Below are positions 24,860 to 25,424 of a DNA stretch of 25,424 nt, one piece after another. The position numbers and the translations under genes were made by a program. Below the pieces are notes generated by a model that saw only the letters and a list, made by a program, of their open reading frames with translations, searched no databases and had not been told where the DNA came from. Origin of the DNA: an uncultured Bacilli bacterium (GTDB lineage: Bacteria; Bacillota_I; Bacilli_A; RF39; UBA660); contig CAOOMX010000016.1 of assembly GCA_948497845.1 (NCBI GenBank), forward strand, positions 1 through 25,424, in the 5' to 3' direction. Every line of letters starts with the position of its first letter. The stretch's first letter is position 1.

Positions 24860-25150
24860 CTATGGAATTTCCAAATAATCTTCTAGCATTTCAATATACC
24901 TTTCAAGAAAATTAATCTTTAAATCTTTTGGATTACCTTTTTTTAATTCTACTTCTATAAACCAAATTAGGCATTCTACGGATACAGAAGTAATGGTAGA
25001 TCCATCTACTGTAGACTTTCGATAACGGAACGCATTATGCCATTTAGAACGCCGTTTTATTTTTTTCAAAATTTCAAAATGTTCTTGATATAAAAATGAA
25101 AGTTTCTTGCAAAGAAACAAATAAGGATCAACATACAATTTTCCTATAAA
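24860..25150 (-). CDS. Small mobile-element protein, N-terminal part, non-standard start
   Basis: About 96 aa if read from ATA 25150, which stands 7 bases after a perfect AAAGGAGG; the first conventional start in frame is TTG 25138, 19 bases from that site. The product begins GKLYVDPYLFLCKK, is basic and helical, and ends ...ERYIEMLEDYLEIP. As explained for 24681-24842, a one-base change at 24873-24875 would extend it by ~60 residues. No signal or TM. Function unknown; the position beside the recombinase suggests an accessory or regulatory protein of the element. Confidence 0.55.
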   Translation of the reverse strand, partial: FIGKLYVDPYLFLCKKLSFLYQEHFEILKKIKRRSKWHNAFRYRKSTVDGSTITSVSVECLIWFIEVELKKGNPKDLKINFLERYIEMLEDYLEIP

Positions 25151-25424
25151 AATACCTCCTTTCTTTAAATTTTGGGGTTACTGAAATTAGTCTTTTTTAC
25201 TACTTAAACTATCAAGCATGGTGTCTACACACCCTTTTTCTTGTTAGGGCATATCCCTAAGACCCTCAATTAGTCTCCGACGGATTAGAGTTTTTTTCAA
25301 AATCTATTATTAAATCTTCAAAAAATCAACAAATATTATCACTAATTTTTACGAAAATCTTTTCTTATACCTTCATGTTTTATTTATAAAATTCACGCTC
25401 CTTTCTTTTAAAAAACATAAAAAA
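25151..25424 (-). other. Region upstream of the element gene: hairpins and possible decayed gene end
   Basis: No intact gene is visible in this stretch. On minus, one frame gives FFEDLIIDFEKNSNPSETN before a stop near 25269, and the same frame earlier gives MFFKRKEREFYK before a stop at 25380-25382; a neighbouring frame between them gives KHEGIRKDFRKN. These look like pieces of one broken coding region. Closer to the next gene are two hairpins, TTAGGG-CATAT-CCCTAA (25244-25260) and GGTGT-CTAC-ACACC (25220-25233), and a 10-codon ATG frame, MLDSLSSKKD. They might form a leader. Confidence 0.35.

Larger units (their letters stand above)
22985..25424. mobile_element. Left end of a serine-recombinase mobile element (continues beyond window)
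   Basis: The permease is interrupted near 22985-23000, and the 3' end of a large serine recombinase lies ~30-40 bases away, the usual arrangement where the integrase gene ends next to one attachment site (Tn5397/Tn4451-like elements). Between them is a 40-base stretch with partial dyads (ACATATGT; GCATGTAT) that could be the recombinase binding arm. Small minus-strand genes follow. The right end is outside the window, so the class (ICE, mobilisable element or phage) cannot be settled. Confidence 0.7.

Noticed and set aside
25220..25239. Plus-strand terminator GGTGT...ACACC followed by CTTTTT
   Set aside because: The stem is only 5 bp and no plus-strand gene ends before it; it is listed only as a hairpin in the leader-like stretch.
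1..25424. Use of genetic code 4 (TGA as Trp), considered because of the low GC and Mycoplasmatota-like proteins
   Set aside because: TGA ends genes with tight ATGA overlaps (protease at 17388, signal-peptide protein at 15873) and Trp is encoded by TGG in conserved motifs.
1..25424. CRISPR arrays, tRNA or rRNA genes
   Set aside because: No regularly spaced direct repeats, cloverleaf-like segments or rRNA-conserved stretches were seen on either strand.

Overview
This AT-rich window looks like a chromosomal segment of a Gram-positive, Mycoplasmatota/RF39-like or Erysipelotrichia-like gut Bacillota. The evidence is very low GC, strong GGAGG-type ribosome binding sites, Sec signal peptides, and no outer-membrane secretin beside a pilus locus. 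TGA is used as a stop and Trp is TGG, so the Mycoplasma code does not apply. The lineage is inferred from protein style, not from a marker gene.

Layout. (1) 1-2194, minus: the 5' part of uvrA with its own promoter, cut by the window edge. (2) 2472-3995, plus: a membrane-anchored, pilin-like surface protein with a proline-rich stalk, its own promoter and a terminator. (3) 4150-16622, minus: a 12.5-kb Tad/Flp-like pilus or secretion locus. In transcription order it holds a signal-peptide/TM protein, a giant Cys-rich secreted protein (frameshifted near its 3' end), a small TM protein, CpaB/RcpC, the TadA/CpaF ATPase, TadB and TadC, two tiny Cys-rich pilin-like proteins, two TadE-like minor pilins, a TadZ/CpaE-like protein, and two paralogous two-TM proteins resembling VirB2/TrbC subunits. 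Internal promoters precede the first tiny pilin and the last two-TM protein, as expected for abundant structural subunits. (4) 16729-18206, plus: a CPBP intramembrane protease translationally coupled to a metallophosphoesterase-like protein that has lost several metal ligands. (5) 18247-20521, minus: three unrecognised genes (coiled-coil and helical proteins). (6) 20645-22995, plus: an NMT1/SsuA-type ABC importer (binding protein, ATPase, permease) whose permease is cut short. (7) 22996 to the end: the left end of a serine-recombinase mobile element, read on minus, with small cargo genes in poor condition.

How it works together. Region 3 encodes the motor (TadA), platform (TadB/TadC), localisation factor (TadZ), a CpaB-like periplasm/wall-side protein, several candidate pilins and a giant adhesin. 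No prepilin peptidase is present here. The surface protein in region 2 shares a ~150-residue module with the giant adhesin, so it probably belongs to the same surface apparatus although it lies outside the operon on the other strand.

Most notable points: an unusual mix of Tad machinery, VirB2-like two-TM subunits and Cys-rich extracellular proteins; a module shared by two surface proteins; a one-base frameshift in the adhesin; and a mobile element in which two genes have strong ribosome binding sites followed at the usual distance by ATT or ATA instead of ATG.
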